In this document: positions 37,369-47,734 of the stretch, one piece after another
Layout: each line of letters starts with the position of its first letter
Position numbering within the stretch: the first letter of the stretch is position 1
NCBI RefSeq assembly: GCF_037126465.1
Contig: NC_088201.1
Coordinates: forward strand, 3,043,001 to 3,107,000
Origin: Ornithodoros turicata
Lineage: Eukaryota > Arthropoda > Arachnida > Ixodida > Argasidae
Direction: 5' to 3'
DNA: 64,000 nt
The notes under the pieces: model-generated
Database searches by the model: none
Seen by the model: only the letters and a program-made list of their open reading frames with translations
What the model was told of the DNA's origin: nothing
Program-made: the position numbers and the translations under genes

Positions 37369-40300
37369 CTGCATGTGTAAAAGAGTCCTGCGTGTATGTA
37401 GCATGTCAAGGGCTGTACGTATAGTCCATGCCTGGTGCTCAGATCTCGGCGAAATAATACCCCTGTCACACGGGCAGTCTTCAATGATCATTGAAACCAA
37501 TGACCATTGAAAATGCGTGTAGTGACACCAAGCGTGTGACGTGTCAACTTCCCAAAGAGTATTGGATTCAATGTTCCCCGACAGGTTGGCACGTTACACG
37601 CAAGGTGGCGCTACACGCATTTTCAATGACGATTGGTTTCAATGATCATTGAAGACTGCCCGTGTGACAGGGGTATAACTCACGGTACGCGCGATGATGT
37701 GATTTCGTTCGTCAGCGCGACTGTCTATCAAGAGGGTCGATAGGGTATCGGGGAAAGACCGCGACTCGCACTGTCCCCAGCAGCACCGAATATCCTCTGG
37801 CTGTACGAATAGTGTCGTCCTAACGGGTTCGTACGTCCGATGGATATCTGCGGGATGTCCATCGGACGTACGAATTCGTTAGGACATTATTCGTGCGTCC
37901 AGAGGATATTCGGTGTTGTTGGGGGGTCCTTATACGCGGTCATGGTGTAGCGTTCAGATGTGGCCATTTTGTACCGCGGTAACTCACGATCAGAATCATC
38001 CGGTAGACGGTTGAACGGCGTTGAACTCTCTGCCTGTACTGCCTCACGCGAAGGGCAATGTGGCCGCTTGTAGCTCGTATCACGAGCAAAATATTTGCAG
38101 TATACCCCTGCGACGGGCTCGGGCGAACATCATTGGGGACGATGAGGGTGGAACTCACAAGACAACGTCACACTCGCAACTGTCCAGCTCGAGCAGCTGA
38201 CAACAAAACTTGCAGTGGGACCGCTGTGGGACGTCACTATACTGGAACTGACGACATAAGAGCACGGCTTGGGTGCAGTCGCGGTCGTTCACGACGCCAG
38301 CCAGCTGCCATGACGAATGTACTTCGGCGATCGTGAGTTATCTCGCCGAGGACTGCACTCTAAGAAAAAAAAAAAGAGTAAAACGGGGAGTAATCGCAGC
38401 TTCTACTCCCCTAGTCTGCAAATTACTCCCCATTTTAGTCCCCTAACCCGGCATTTAGTCCCGACATTTACTCCCCAGGACTGCAGAACGTCACTGAACT
38501 TTGCGAATGGTCTCCTGAATGCGACAGTCTACGTAAATATGTGCCCTTGGTCAATTTGAGCGGCATAAGGCTGTATAACTCAGACAACGTAGCAGTTTTC
38601 CAGCCACACAGAGTAAGAAACAGTTAGCGCATCTTTCTTCGCAAATTGTGCCCTATGTATGGCGCAAGATTTTATATCGCTCGATATATCGCGGCTGACG
38701 GTTTGCTTCAAAGTATTTTCATGCATGCACACGAATTATGTACTTGGGACTCTTACAACAGCGCGTGAAATGCAGTCTCCACTCTGTAACATTCATTTAC
38801 TCCCGAAAGGGACTATTTTTTGTAGCAATGCATTTAGTCCCCAAAAGGAGTAAAATCACTCCTTTTTTTTTTCTTAGAGTGTGGTTGCGTCTCACAACAG
38901 TACTAACGCCTCAGTAAGTGGCAATAAACCTCTACCCGAGCAACGTCATCATGACGTTGACAGAGAGACTGAAACCGAAACAAATCGGAAGGGGAGGGCT
39001 GGGTTCCACGAATGGGCACTTGTTCGAGCTGCCTCCTGTTGAAAGAAAAGTAGGACCGAAGGTCGCGTCCCTTTCAGGGACCATCGTAATCCCCTCAAGA
39101 CCGTGGCTTTCGGGCACGACCTTGTTTGCCTCTAGCTTCGAGCGTATAGTTCAACTCTACCAAATTGGTGGCGCTGTCGAACACTATGACGTCATTTGTT
39201 TACAAACGGGGATAGGTCTATTTCTTGTACGCGCTCTCTCTCTCTATGTGTTGCTGACCAGCTCCCGTGGCTCAGTGGTTAGCGTGCTGGCCATGTCATG
39301 TCGAGACTGGGAGGTACCCGGGTTCGAATCCCGGTGCCGGCTGTGCTGTCTGGGGTTTTTCCTGGGTTTTCCTCAGACGCTTTCAGACATATGTCGGCAC
39401 AGTTCCCTTAGAAGTCGGCCCAGGACGCACATTCCCCCAGGGCGTGAGTCGTGACGTTGCCCACATACGTGAGGCCGACAACGGCAAGCCCTATCACCAC
39501 CACCATCATCTGTGTTGCTGCGCTGTGGAAGTACCTGGCCTGAACTTGAAACGGTTACACGATAGGTTTCGTATGACTGTGTTTCCACTTCCCTCGCGTC
39601 GGGGAACCTCTTCTTCTGTCGCACACTAACCCCATACCCCCCTGCTTTTTCTGCTGTCCACGTCTGTAGGCCTCTTATAGCCAGAGTTGCTTCGCGGCGC
39701 TAGAACAGAATTAAAAAAAATGAGAAAAACTTGCACCTTGTGCCTTATGCCTCTCGGTTTTCCCTATACATCAAAAACTTGCAATCCCAGCAGCATCCCG
39801 CTGGGTGGCAGATCGCATCGGTTAATCACGTACCGAAAGTATCTCAACCCTCAGGACGACGCTTCAGTTCTCACAGCAGCTGAGGTCGATCCCGAAAGAA
39901 ATGACAAGTTGTTAACAAGATGCGAGCTGCACACTGTAAACTGAAAAACACCCTTATGGGTGTAAATCGCTTGTGCTATAATTGATTCCTCTTTTTACAC
40001 CGTATGGTCTGGAACACCCTTTTTAGAGGGTGTATCCCGGGTAAAACGCCTTTAAGGGTGCTTTTCCTTGAAAATGCCGTCTTTTGCACCCTTTATACAC
40101 CTTTCTAGGAGGGTGTTTAACGATCTTACACCCTCCTAGAAGGGTGTTTAAAGGGTGCAAACAAGGGCATTTTCAAAGAAAAGCGCCCTTTGCAGGGGTG
40201 ATTTACACGGAATACACCCTCTAAAAAGGCTGTTCCAGACCATGTACGGTGTAAAAATAGGTGTCAGTTATAGGACAAGCCATTTACACCCATAAGGGTG

Positions 40301-43300
40301 TTTTCCAGTTTACAGTGCCCTTAGGGCCAGTTCTCACTTGACGACGCCCGACGCGGCGTCGTGAGCGGGCGGCGGAAGTAGTGGCGCATTTCCGCCGCCC
40401 CGTCAGCGCGCACGATTTTCATGTTCCCACCACAGTGGCATTCCGTCGTGAAAAGCAGACGAAAAATCAGGAGGCGTGGCCGTTCTGGTCGCCAGCTGTC
40501 GTTCTCGGCAGCTCTCGCCGACGTCGTGAAAGAAGATCCTCATGGCAGTTTTTTTTTGGCTCGACGTCTCTCCTCTCCCGACTCCGGAAATGCGCGTCTA
40601 TATCCGCCGCCCGCTCACGACGCCGCGTCGGGAGTCGCCAAGTGAGAACTGGCCCTTACGGAGGAAGAGGCGTAGGTCTACCAATCAGCAGTTGCTGATG
40701 CTGGTATTGTGAGAGGAAAGGTCTCGTTGACGACACAGGTTTGCTTATAGTTGGCCACTAATTCATTTACAATGCTGCTACATATGAAGTGACTCACCTC
40801 AATGCAGACGACACCGTTCTCGTGGCCTCGGAACGACCTCTTGAGCGTTCCAGATTTGGCTTCGTACATTCTGGCAACCTTGTCTCCGGAACCTGTGTAT
40901 ACTAGAGAGGGCCGAAAGAAACATCCAGTTTTGGGCCACCAACCACGACCTACTACGCGTAAATTCTAACGACCATGTTATAATCAGCCACCCCTATGAG
41001 AAGCCCGTCCGCATGATCCGCTAGGGGCGCTACTCATCGGCACGCGAGATCTGCATCACGATTGGACGATGGAAATTTGAACTCTGAACGCGCAGAAGCG
41101 TACGTACGACCACCGTAGCAGACGACAGCGATAGCTCCTATGAAAACGCGTAGAATGATGATGACAATCAACCTCAGAATGAAACATCTTCCATGGAATA
41201 CCCACCGCTTGTACAGAAATACTAAGGTAAGCTAAAGTACAAAGTATTGTAGAAGTTGAGGAAGCAATAACTGGCACGATGAGTAGCGCCACTGCTACCT
41301 TCCAAAAATGCGGCGCTGGGAAGGGGTGCCTATGTGACATGGTCGTTATACAGTCAACCCTCGATTTATGAGCACCCTCGGTTCCCCGAAAGATCGTTCA
41401 TAAATCGAGGGATTCATAAATCGAAAATTCCTTTAAGTGAGTAGTATCGAGCAAATGGAACAGTATTTTCGAGTTGGTATTGTGTTTATAATGCAATATA
41501 TTGTGTAATTTTGCTTTCGACCATGCCTTCTGTTGTATCAATCTCACAAAGCACAGATGTTAGCGCATTCACACTCTGTTTATTATACAATACTAAATAG
41601 TTTAATTTTGCTTTGGACGATGCCTTCCGCTGTGTCAATCTTGGAAAGAGGAGATGTCAGCACATTCGTGCTCAACTGGTCTCGGATTTCCTCTGGGGTT
41701 TTTAAGCTATGTTTATTAATCTCCGGGTGACAGCGGACACCTTATTCATTAATTGAGGTCAGGAACACTTCTGCAAAAACCCGTTTGTTGTTCGGATTTC
41801 GAGGGGTTAAGAACCGAGAGTGCAATACCTGGAAAACGTTTTGTCTGTTCAGGCGTCATTCATAAGACCACGAATAATCCCTTTGAAGGTTTTTGTTGGC
41901 CTCGGAACGATCCGTTCATAAATTGAGGGCAAAAACGCTGGGCAACTCTTAGTTGGTTCCCAGAAATTCCATTCATTATTCGAATATCGAGGTTCATAAA
42001 ACGAGGGAAAAATGCATGTAAAAAGTTTGGTTCCTCGTGCTAGTGTTCATAAAACGAGGGAATTCATAAATCGAAGGTTCATAAATCGAGGGTTGACTGT
42101 AATCTAGTAGGTCGTGCCCCCAACAAGCCGTTGATATTGCCGAGCGATCTGTGTTGCTACGGGGGGGAGGGGGGTTCACTTGACTCGTCCGGCCTTGCAA
42201 GCGTTTCAAGAACAACCGGAATTCCTTTCCAGAGCACCGTTTTCAAAGCACTGTGCATAGTCACCAGTGAATCAGGTATATTCCTAAATATGAGAATACC
42301 AGCTGTCCTTGCCTTCATTTTCTGAAAGACCTGCTCAGTCGGGGAGACGCACTCTTTTTTTTTTATCTCCAACCACCCGCTCATATAGCAAAGGTCGCCG
42401 CGCGGTGGTACACTCTTAGAAATGAACTTCACCACATAGCACGCTCCTAGCCAACCATCATCCCGAATGACAACGTTCTCGCCCCTGATTTGCTGAAAAC
42501 GGGAGGAGGAGCCTATTTTGTGTCCATTATGCGCGGCACAAAATAGGCCCCTCCTCCCGTTTTCAACAAATCTAAGGCGAGAACGTTGTCATTCGGGGTG
42601 ATGGTTGGCTAGGAGCGTGCTATGTGGTGAAGTTCATTTTTAAGAGTGTAGGCAAGTTTGCTCTACAACAACTATGGAACGGAGATACTGGAAAGAAAGA
42701 AAGCTTACACATCCGGTCGTGGTAGCGGATGCAGTCCACTGTGTGGTGATGACCCCTATACACTCGTGTGCATTCGCCAAACTCCATCACCCAAGCACGC
42801 GCGGTGTGGTCGGAGCTGCCTGAGTACAGCATGCGGCCATGAGCCTGCGAAACATTGAGCCTCTTAAAGAGGATTCTCAAATGGTGCATTCAAATGTACG
42901 TTGTCATAAATGGAAGGAATAAACGAAGGGTGTATTCGAGAATGGATAGAAGAGACGAGCTTTAACTTCTTTGAAGGGCCACGTTACCTGAGAAGGCCAA
43001 TTAGAAGACGCCATATTGGGGGACACGCTAGGGGTACATCCATCCAGGGAATAGACCTCTACCGAAGAAACCTCACCGTGTCGTGACCATGACGTTGGTA
43101 GACATATATAGCGAAACCGAAAGAGCGCGGGCTGAGAACACCGCCGTTTCATAAAGACGTATTCCTTCACGAAGGTCAAGGGACGCGTCTTTGTATCAGT
43201 GCATACCTGGGTAGTAATGGCATTACTGTAATGAAATTACAGTAATGAATTACTTTTTCTGGTAATTTGTAATGTAATGCGTTACTTTTGACATCATGTA

Positions 43301-46300
43301 ATTTGTAATGTAATTTAATTACATTTGGGCAGTAATTTTAATGACATTACTGATTACTTTTTACAAAAGAATCGAGCCTGTGTTCTGTGTTGGCACTTTG
43401 CAGAAAGAGAGTTGGCAACTGTTAAAAGAATTCCAACTGCCACAATGAATTTCCGCATCCTCAAGATCGTTGCGATTAAGCTCGCAGTGATGACTTTGTA
43501 ATGTCATTACTTTTTCGTAGTAACTGTAATGTAATTTCATTACATTTCAATTGCAGTAATGAGTAATGTAATTTCATTACATTTGAATTGCAGTAATGAG
43601 TAATGTAATTTAATTACATTTTATAAGTAATTTACCCAGGTATGTATCAATGGTACCCACAAATGACGTCACGTGTTTTTAGTGGCTTTGGTGTCTTTAT
43701 TCGCGTTCCCAGTCCAACCCGGAAAGGAAAGAAGGCCCCACCCAAGGGTTGCATCGTCTCGAAAGTCAATGTCGTAATCCTGCGCGGAATGTTGTTTGTT
43801 ATTACGACTTCTACGACTGATACGACGACCCATACGACTTATAGTCCCCGCTTGCTTTGTACGGGGACACCGCGTGCAATCCGAGAGACACTCGTGCCCT
43901 TCAGGCTCCTGTAGATGGAAGAGCCTGGTGGCCATCTTTAGAAAGGGCTACCGGTAGAATGGAGCAAAACAAGGGCCATACAAGGTAATAAGCTATATTT
44001 GAACGTGGCTTTCCTGTGACTTATTGAGTTTTCTGCTATCGTAGTTCCAGTCTATCTAGTTGGCGGCGCTGTTGTACCATCTGACGTCACTCGTTTGTAA
44101 ACAGGGAGAGGTCTACAGTCAAACTCATTTACAACGAAACTCAGGGGACAGCAAAAAAAAAAAAAATTGCACTAAAGGTATTTTTGTTAAAAAGGATGTC
44201 CATCATTGGACCTATAGGGCTCCAGCGGGACCGCAAAAAAAAATTGCTGTAGTGGTATTTTCGTTAAAAAGGTGTTCGCTATAAAGGAGTTTGACTGTAT
44301 TCCGAAAATACCCTTTAAACGGCTACGCAGACAACTTTGCCCTACTATCCATCTTTTTTTTTTTTTTTCGATGATGATGCTGACGTACAAGAAGGCAAAC
44401 GATGGCCCCCTGGTGTCCCGTCAGCACCCTCTGGCATTCTCCGCTTTTCAGGTACCAAGATCGTATGACACCGTCTCCGCCCCCGGTGAAAAGCAGTCGA
44501 CCTTCGCTGTCCACCGCCATCGCGTTGATAGGTGCCGTGTGTCCCTTTAGAACCTGCAGCGCAGAACATACATGTAATATCCGTATATTGATGACTGCTT
44601 GTAAGTGAGGTACCCGCACGAAGAGTGCCATGAGGTACCAGGGGGGCTTGATCGCTTCATCGTCGTTACGGTCGTCACAAGCTAACGAGTGGCGGGAAAT
44701 TTAAAAAGGTGAGCACGTGTACCACGGCCTTCAACGTATCGCGCGAAGAGCGCCGTGCAGGTGTTTTATCACGTGCCCACCTTTTTGAATTTTCCGCCAC
44801 TCGTTAGCTTGTAACGACCGTAAGCGGGCGTTCACACGGGCCAACTTTGGAGTTGGTGGCAGTCGGCCGACATCACCAACCGTGACCAACTCGAGTTGGT
44901 GGGAATCGGTCGCCGAGCGAAAACTTCGGAGAGTTGGTGGTGGTCTGACCAATCAACGCGAGGAGCATTGCCACGTGACCCTCGAGTGCGTCAAGCGATT
45001 TCGTTCCTGTCGTACTGCCTGGCATGGACTCAAATCCTACAGGGGTACATGATAATTTTTAATTTTTTGGGGGTTGCTAGGGCCATATAAACATATCCAT
45101 AGGCATTTTTTGAGATACTGGTGACCTTCTGGTGAAATAAAATGACTTCGTTTTGATTAATGACACTTAAAAAAAAAGTCACCAGCGACTTGAACCCATA
45201 CAACCCGATTGCCGTAAGGTTGGTTGTGGGCGGAGCTAACGAGTTGGTACCTGTGAACGTGGAGACGGTACCGTCTTGAAGTTGGTCCAAAGACGTTGCT
45301 TCGAGTTGGTCTGAGTTGGTGCTGAAACTCGGCCCGTGTGAACGCCCCCTAGCGACGATGAAGCGATTAAGCCCCCCGGACACATAACTACACACATGTG
45401 TTAGAAAACGTATTGAGGACTAGCCTTGAGGCATTCGCAAGAGTACAGGTCCCATGTGCGTGCCGTGCAGTCGTGGGACCCCGTGATGACTATGTCGCCA
45501 CTGTCCGCGTCGGCACCGATCACTGAGCTGGTGTCCGACGCCACGAATAAGACGGGGAAGACGCTCTTCGTGTGACCCTGAAGCGAGCACACGATCTCTT
45601 CAAGCAGAAGCTCACCCAGCGGGAGGATAAAAGACACAAGTTATTCACATGACGTCACAGTCTGATTTGCCGCCGCGATGACCGTCCTAACCCTAATCGA
45701 GCCAGTGTAAGTCCTGCGCCGTCTGCAGCGTCTGAGGGCACAGTCGGATTCATTCTTGTGTGTTATTACCAGTTTGTCTTGTACGTTATTACCGGTAGTG
45801 TTATTATGCAGTTTTTATATCCGAAGCAGTACATAGGCAGCGAGACGTCATGGCGGTGGTATTGCCTTCTGGGAGCCCTCTAGAGGGGTGACGTCACTGA
45901 ATAAACCCTACATAGAGTGGTGATGCCATTTTTGTACCTAAGCGCTCGGAGAAATCACCATCCTGCACCGTTATAGGCAACATCTTTTTGAGGAACGATT
46001 TTGATCGGAACTTTGTCCCTGAATGGAAATTTTGAGTAATAACGCCCACTACGAAATGAACGAGCCTTTAAAGAGACTATGAAATTTCGGGAACCCCCAT
46101 ACTTTTTTTCGATGGAAACTGTTCTTCCCGCAGAGAAACTAATATGCCACAATTTTTTCCGGACGAAATCGCTCCACTCTGCGAGGAGCGCGCGCTGGAA
46201 ATGTCTCTTCCGCGTTCCTCCTCTCCCGCGCATATTTCCCTGTCGACGGTGTAACTGTACGGACCGCACTTCGGTTCCCCGTTACGTCACCGGTGTTGCA

Positions 46301-47627
46301 CAATGGCAAGTAATGCCGCGAGCTCGCGCTGTGGCTGCCGCCACTGCCGAAATCTGCCGATCGCGCGAAAGCTGCTGTCATGGAGATTTCCACTCCCGAT
46401 GAACGCATACGCGGGATCCTACGGCGCATGCTCCTGGCGGGATTCCTCGGCTCGGCAACACGTCACGATGACGTGTTGCTGAGCCGGCCGCGGTCGCGTC
46501 AAGTTGCCCGTTGTGTCTCCGCTCGGCAGCTCGCCACGGCGCGGCGCCAGCTGTCCTTCCTTCGCCGCTCCGTTTAAATTCGCTCCCGAGAAATCCGCTC
46601 GCGCGACGAAAGTAAAATTTCGGTTCTAGACTCAGAAAAATGTCTTCTTTCGAACGAAACGAAGAAAAAAATCGTTTCATAGTCCCTTTAACGCAATTTA
46701 CGATGAACTTGTGGTGGGCATTTTAGTGCCCCTTTAGGATGCTCACCATAAAGACAGCGATGCGGTCGTTGTGAGTCAAACTTGGCCGTTGCTCTTCCTC
46801 GTTGTCGTCCCCGTTGTCGTCGCTCTCAGGATCCTCCTCTTGGCTTTGGGATCCGTTGAGACCCACGGGTTCGGGTTGACTCACTTGGGCCAACATTTGG
46901 CGTTCCAGTTCTTCCTGAAATGCGCCGCCAAAAGGATTTGGATGGCAGAGCAACGTAAATGCTTAATCCTAATGCTTAATCGTTTTCAACAAATCAGGGG
47001 CGAGAACGTTGTCATTCGGGATGATGGTTGGCTAGGAGCGTGCTATGTGGTGAAGTTCATTTTTAAGAGTGTACAAAAGGTGTTACAGACAACACGTTGA
47101 AATCGCCGTTTGGAGCCGACACAGTCTCGCTTGCTACACTTCATAGCTCCTTTAATCTAGCAACACTGACATGGCTAGAAGGAGGAAAATCTCACCTGCA
47201 GTATAACGTCCGCACTGAAATGCCACGCTATGGCCGTCTTGTCATGCGAAGTGCTGAACACGAAATCTCCCGTACACAGGACCCGATTGACTCGAGCCGT
47301 ATGGCCGTGATACGTGTACACGCAGCGCGCATCCACAATGGACCATTTCTTGAGCGTCTTGTCCGCCGACGCGGTCACCACGTAGTTCCCGTGAACGACC
47401 GCGTGGGTTACGTAGCTGGTGTGGCCCTGGAGCGTGCCCAGGAGCTCCACGGGCGTGGACTGGGTGCTCCACAGGTTCACCGTCTCGTCTTCGCTGCCCG
47501 TCGCCAGTAGAGAGTAGTCTTCGCTAAGAGCTGTACAGTTGATGCCGCCCCCGTGAATTTCGAGCTTCTCTATGAGGAAACCCTTGATGATGGTTGGCTG
47601 TGTGGTCCTCGAAGAGGCACAGCCCAT
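37180..47627 (-). CDS. WDR86: WDR86-like WD40 propeller protein
   Basis: Seven exons (47627-47196, 46914-46747, 45595-45425, 44553-44389, 42844-42709, 40901-40798, 37368-37180) join in phase to 454 residues. Repeated GH...[VI]...LFTGS.D...R.W units form a propeller. The order of blades and linkers, such as RYHDRMLYTGSGDKVAR and GRLFTGSYDGAVFVWD, matches vertebrate WDR86 (about 376 residues), whose function is poorly defined. The extra length comes from an acidic insert (about 148-195) and an acidic C-terminal tail (about 420-445, ELEEEELPEDSDE). MGCASS at the start is a consensus for N-myristoylation of Gly2, with Cys3 available for palmitoylation, so membrane attachment is likely. It converges on the M13 gene. 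WDR86 is the best match; another WD40 protein is possible but less likely. Confidence 0.88.
37458..37675. mobile_element. TIR element, TACCCCTGTCACACGG ends
   Basis: Inverted arms of about 45 bp share CCCCTGTCACACGGGCAGTC and AATGATCATTG. A larger relative with CCCCTGTCAGACGGGCA ends is at 49876-50592. It lies 90 bp upstream of exon 7 in intron 6. Confidence 0.8.
37775..37926. mobile_element. palindromic MITE with CCCAGCAGCAC ends
   Basis: The arms share ACCGAATATCCTCTGG and TCGTACGTCCGATGG as complements. The ends resemble the CCCAAGCAGCAC family at 12621 and 50925, but the interior differs. Confidence 0.7.
38356..38881. mobile_element. MITE with CACTCTAAG ends
   Basis: It starts CACTCTAAGAAAAAAAAAAA and ends TTTTTTCTTAGAGTG. 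The sub-terminal repeats are ACTCCCC/GGGGAGT. A fragment with the same end (TTTTTTCTTAGAGTG) is at about 59119-59133. No transposase is present. Confidence 0.75.
38927..39221. repeat. TAGACCTCT-ended repeat, copy 2
   Basis: Close to 11759-12052 along its whole length. It is followed within 35 bp by a SINE. Confidence 0.6.
39255..39510 (+). mobile_element. Ruka-like SINE, subfamily 2, with TSD
   Basis: The A box GTGGCTCAGTGGTTAGC and B box GGTTCGAATCCCGG are present, then the shared SINE body and a CACCACCATCATC tail. TGTGTTGCTG is duplicated exactly at 39245-39254 and 39511-39520. Confidence 0.9.
39931..40317. mobile_element. palindromic MITE, CACTGTAAACTG family, copy 2
   Basis: Same structure as 36042-36424, with more differences. 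It lies in intron 6 of the WDR86-like gene. Confidence 0.85.
40324..40655. mobile_element. Harbinger-type MITE (TTA TSD)
   Basis: The TIRs of about 50 bp are GGGCCAGTTCTCACTTG and CAAGTGAGAACTGGCCC (first ends), including CGACGCGGCGTCG. TTA is duplicated at 40321-40323 and 40656-40658. A 3-bp TTA/TAA duplication with GGGCC ends fits PIF/Harbinger. Confidence 0.8.
40798..40901 (-). CDS. WDR86: WDR86-like, exon 6
   Basis: The acceptor is CTCTCTAG and the donor is GTGAGT. It encodes YTGSGDKVARMYEAKSG, then FRGHENGVVCIE. The first two bases complete the Leu codon started in exon 5, restoring the TLFTGSGD motif of the family. Confidence 0.9.
40944..42116. mobile_element. hAT MITE family X with nested pogo MITE
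   Basis: The 8-bp flanks CCACCAAC (40936-40943) and CCCCCAAC (42117-42124) bound CACGACC...GGTCGTG. The body matches 20725-21123 with the pogo element at 41351-42099 inserted in TATAATCTAG at a TA. The whole lies in intron 5 of the WDR86-like gene. Confidence 0.85.
41351..42099. mobile_element. pogo/Tigger-like MITE, copy 2
   Basis: It starts CAGTCAACCCTCGATTTA and ends ATCGAGGGTTGACTG, with TA at 41349-41350 and 42100-42101. It is the inverted, 749-bp relative of 2122-2756. Confidence 0.9.
42411..42648. mobile_element. fold-back MITE family F, copy 2
   Basis: It starts CACTCTTAGAAATGAACTTC and ends GTTCATTTTTAAGAGTG, flanked by TA. The arms share ACGTTCTCGCC and TAGGAGCGTGCTATGTGG. It ends 60 bp from the exon 5 boundary of the WDR86-like gene. 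Confidence 0.88.
42709..42844 (-). CDS. WDR86: WDR86-like, exon 5
   Basis: The acceptor is GTTTCGCAG and the donor is T|GTAAGC. It encodes AHGRMLYSGSSDHTARAW, then GECTRVYRGHHHTVD, one full blade. The alternative GT two bases earlier gives the wrong phase. Confidence 0.9.
43202..43644. mobile_element. hAT MITE I (8-bp TSD)
   Basis: It starts CATACCTGGGTAG and ends TACCCAGGTATG. The flanks TATCAGTG (43194-43201) and TATCAATG (43645-43652) differ at one base. Many AATGTAATTTCATTAC-type motifs lie near both ends. A partial copy is at 56904-57110. Confidence 0.85.
44116..44297. mobile_element. pogo-like MITE, 182 bp
   Basis: It starts CAGTCAAACTCATTTACAA and ends AAAGGAGTTTGACTG, with TA on both sides (44114-44115, 44298-44299). 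The family is distinct from 2122-2756. Confidence 0.85.
44389..44553 (-). CDS. WDR86: WDR86-like, exon 4
   Basis: The acceptor is GCGCTGCAG and the donor is GTACGT. It encodes VLKGHTAPINAMAVDSEG, then LLFTGGGDGVIRSWYL and GHQGAIVCLL: one blade plus the start of the next. Confidence 0.92.
44641..45377. mobile_element. TIR element (GGGGGCTTGATCGC ends) split by nested Harbinger MITE
   Basis: It starts GGGGGGCTTGATCGCTTCAT and ends GATGAAGCGATTAAGCCCCC. An uninterrupted relative is at 51168-51402. It nearly fills intron 3 of the WDR86-like gene. Confidence 0.75.
44824..45349. mobile_element. Harbinger-type MITE, nested
   Basis: The ends are GCGGGCGTTCACACGGGCC and its complement GGCCCGTGTGAACGCCCCC, flanked by TAA (44821-44823) and TAG (45350-45352). 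The GAGTTGGT/ACCAACTC motif is repeated near both ends. Removing it restores CCNTAACGACGATG as in the 51-kb copy. Confidence 0.75.
45425..45595 (-). CDS. WDR86: WDR86-like, exon 3 (GC donor)
   Basis: The acceptor is TGCTTGAAGAG. It encodes IVCSLQGHTKSVFPVLF, then DIVITGSHDCTARTWDLY and SCECLK. The only donor giving phase 0 into exon 4 is AAG|GCTAGT, a GC-AG intron; the nearby GT would add four bases and break the frame. Confidence 0.85.
46072..46687. mobile_element. TTAA-type MITE (AGAGACTATGAAA ends)
   Basis: TTAA is at 46068-46071 and 46688-46691, with inverted ends AGAGACTATGAAAT and TTTCATAGTCCCT. It contains a GC-rich inverted core. It occupies most of intron 2 of the WDR86-like gene. 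Confidence 0.75.
46747..46914 (-). CDS. WDR86: WDR86-like, exon 2: acidic insert
   Basis: The acceptor is GGCGCATTTCAG and the donor is GTGAGC. It encodes EELERQMLAQVSQPEPVG, SQSQEEDPESDDNGDD and RPSLTHNDRIAVFM. Vertebrate WDR86 has only a short linker here. It is predicted to be disordered and to loop out of the propeller. Confidence 0.88.
46979..47071. mobile_element. fold-back MITE family F, half copy
   Basis: Matches the right arm of 42411-42648 (AACAAATCAGGGGCGAG to AAGAGTG). It lies in the 281-bp intron 1 of the WDR86-like gene. Confidence 0.8.
47196..47627 (-). CDS. WDR86: WDR86-like, exon 1 (start)
   Basis: It starts MGCASSRTTQPTIIKG, then GGGINCTALSEDYSLLATGS, GHTSYVTHAVV and GHTARVNRVLC, the first two to three blades. 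The donor is CTGCAG|GTGAGA. The start is chosen because it precedes the first blade at the same distance as in WDR86 and gives an MGxxxS motif. Confidence 0.9.
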
Positions 47628-47734
47628 CGATTTTCACTGTGCTGCTGCTGCGGGGATAGCTTACAAGCTATATGGGAAGAGTGAGAATACGTCTCTGTAC
47701 AAAGCGCCTTCTTTGGAGGTAGCGAAATGAGCCA

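Noticed and set aside
40381..40698. 105-codon Arg-rich frame
   Set aside because: It lies within the Harbinger-type MITE inverted repeats; composition-driven.
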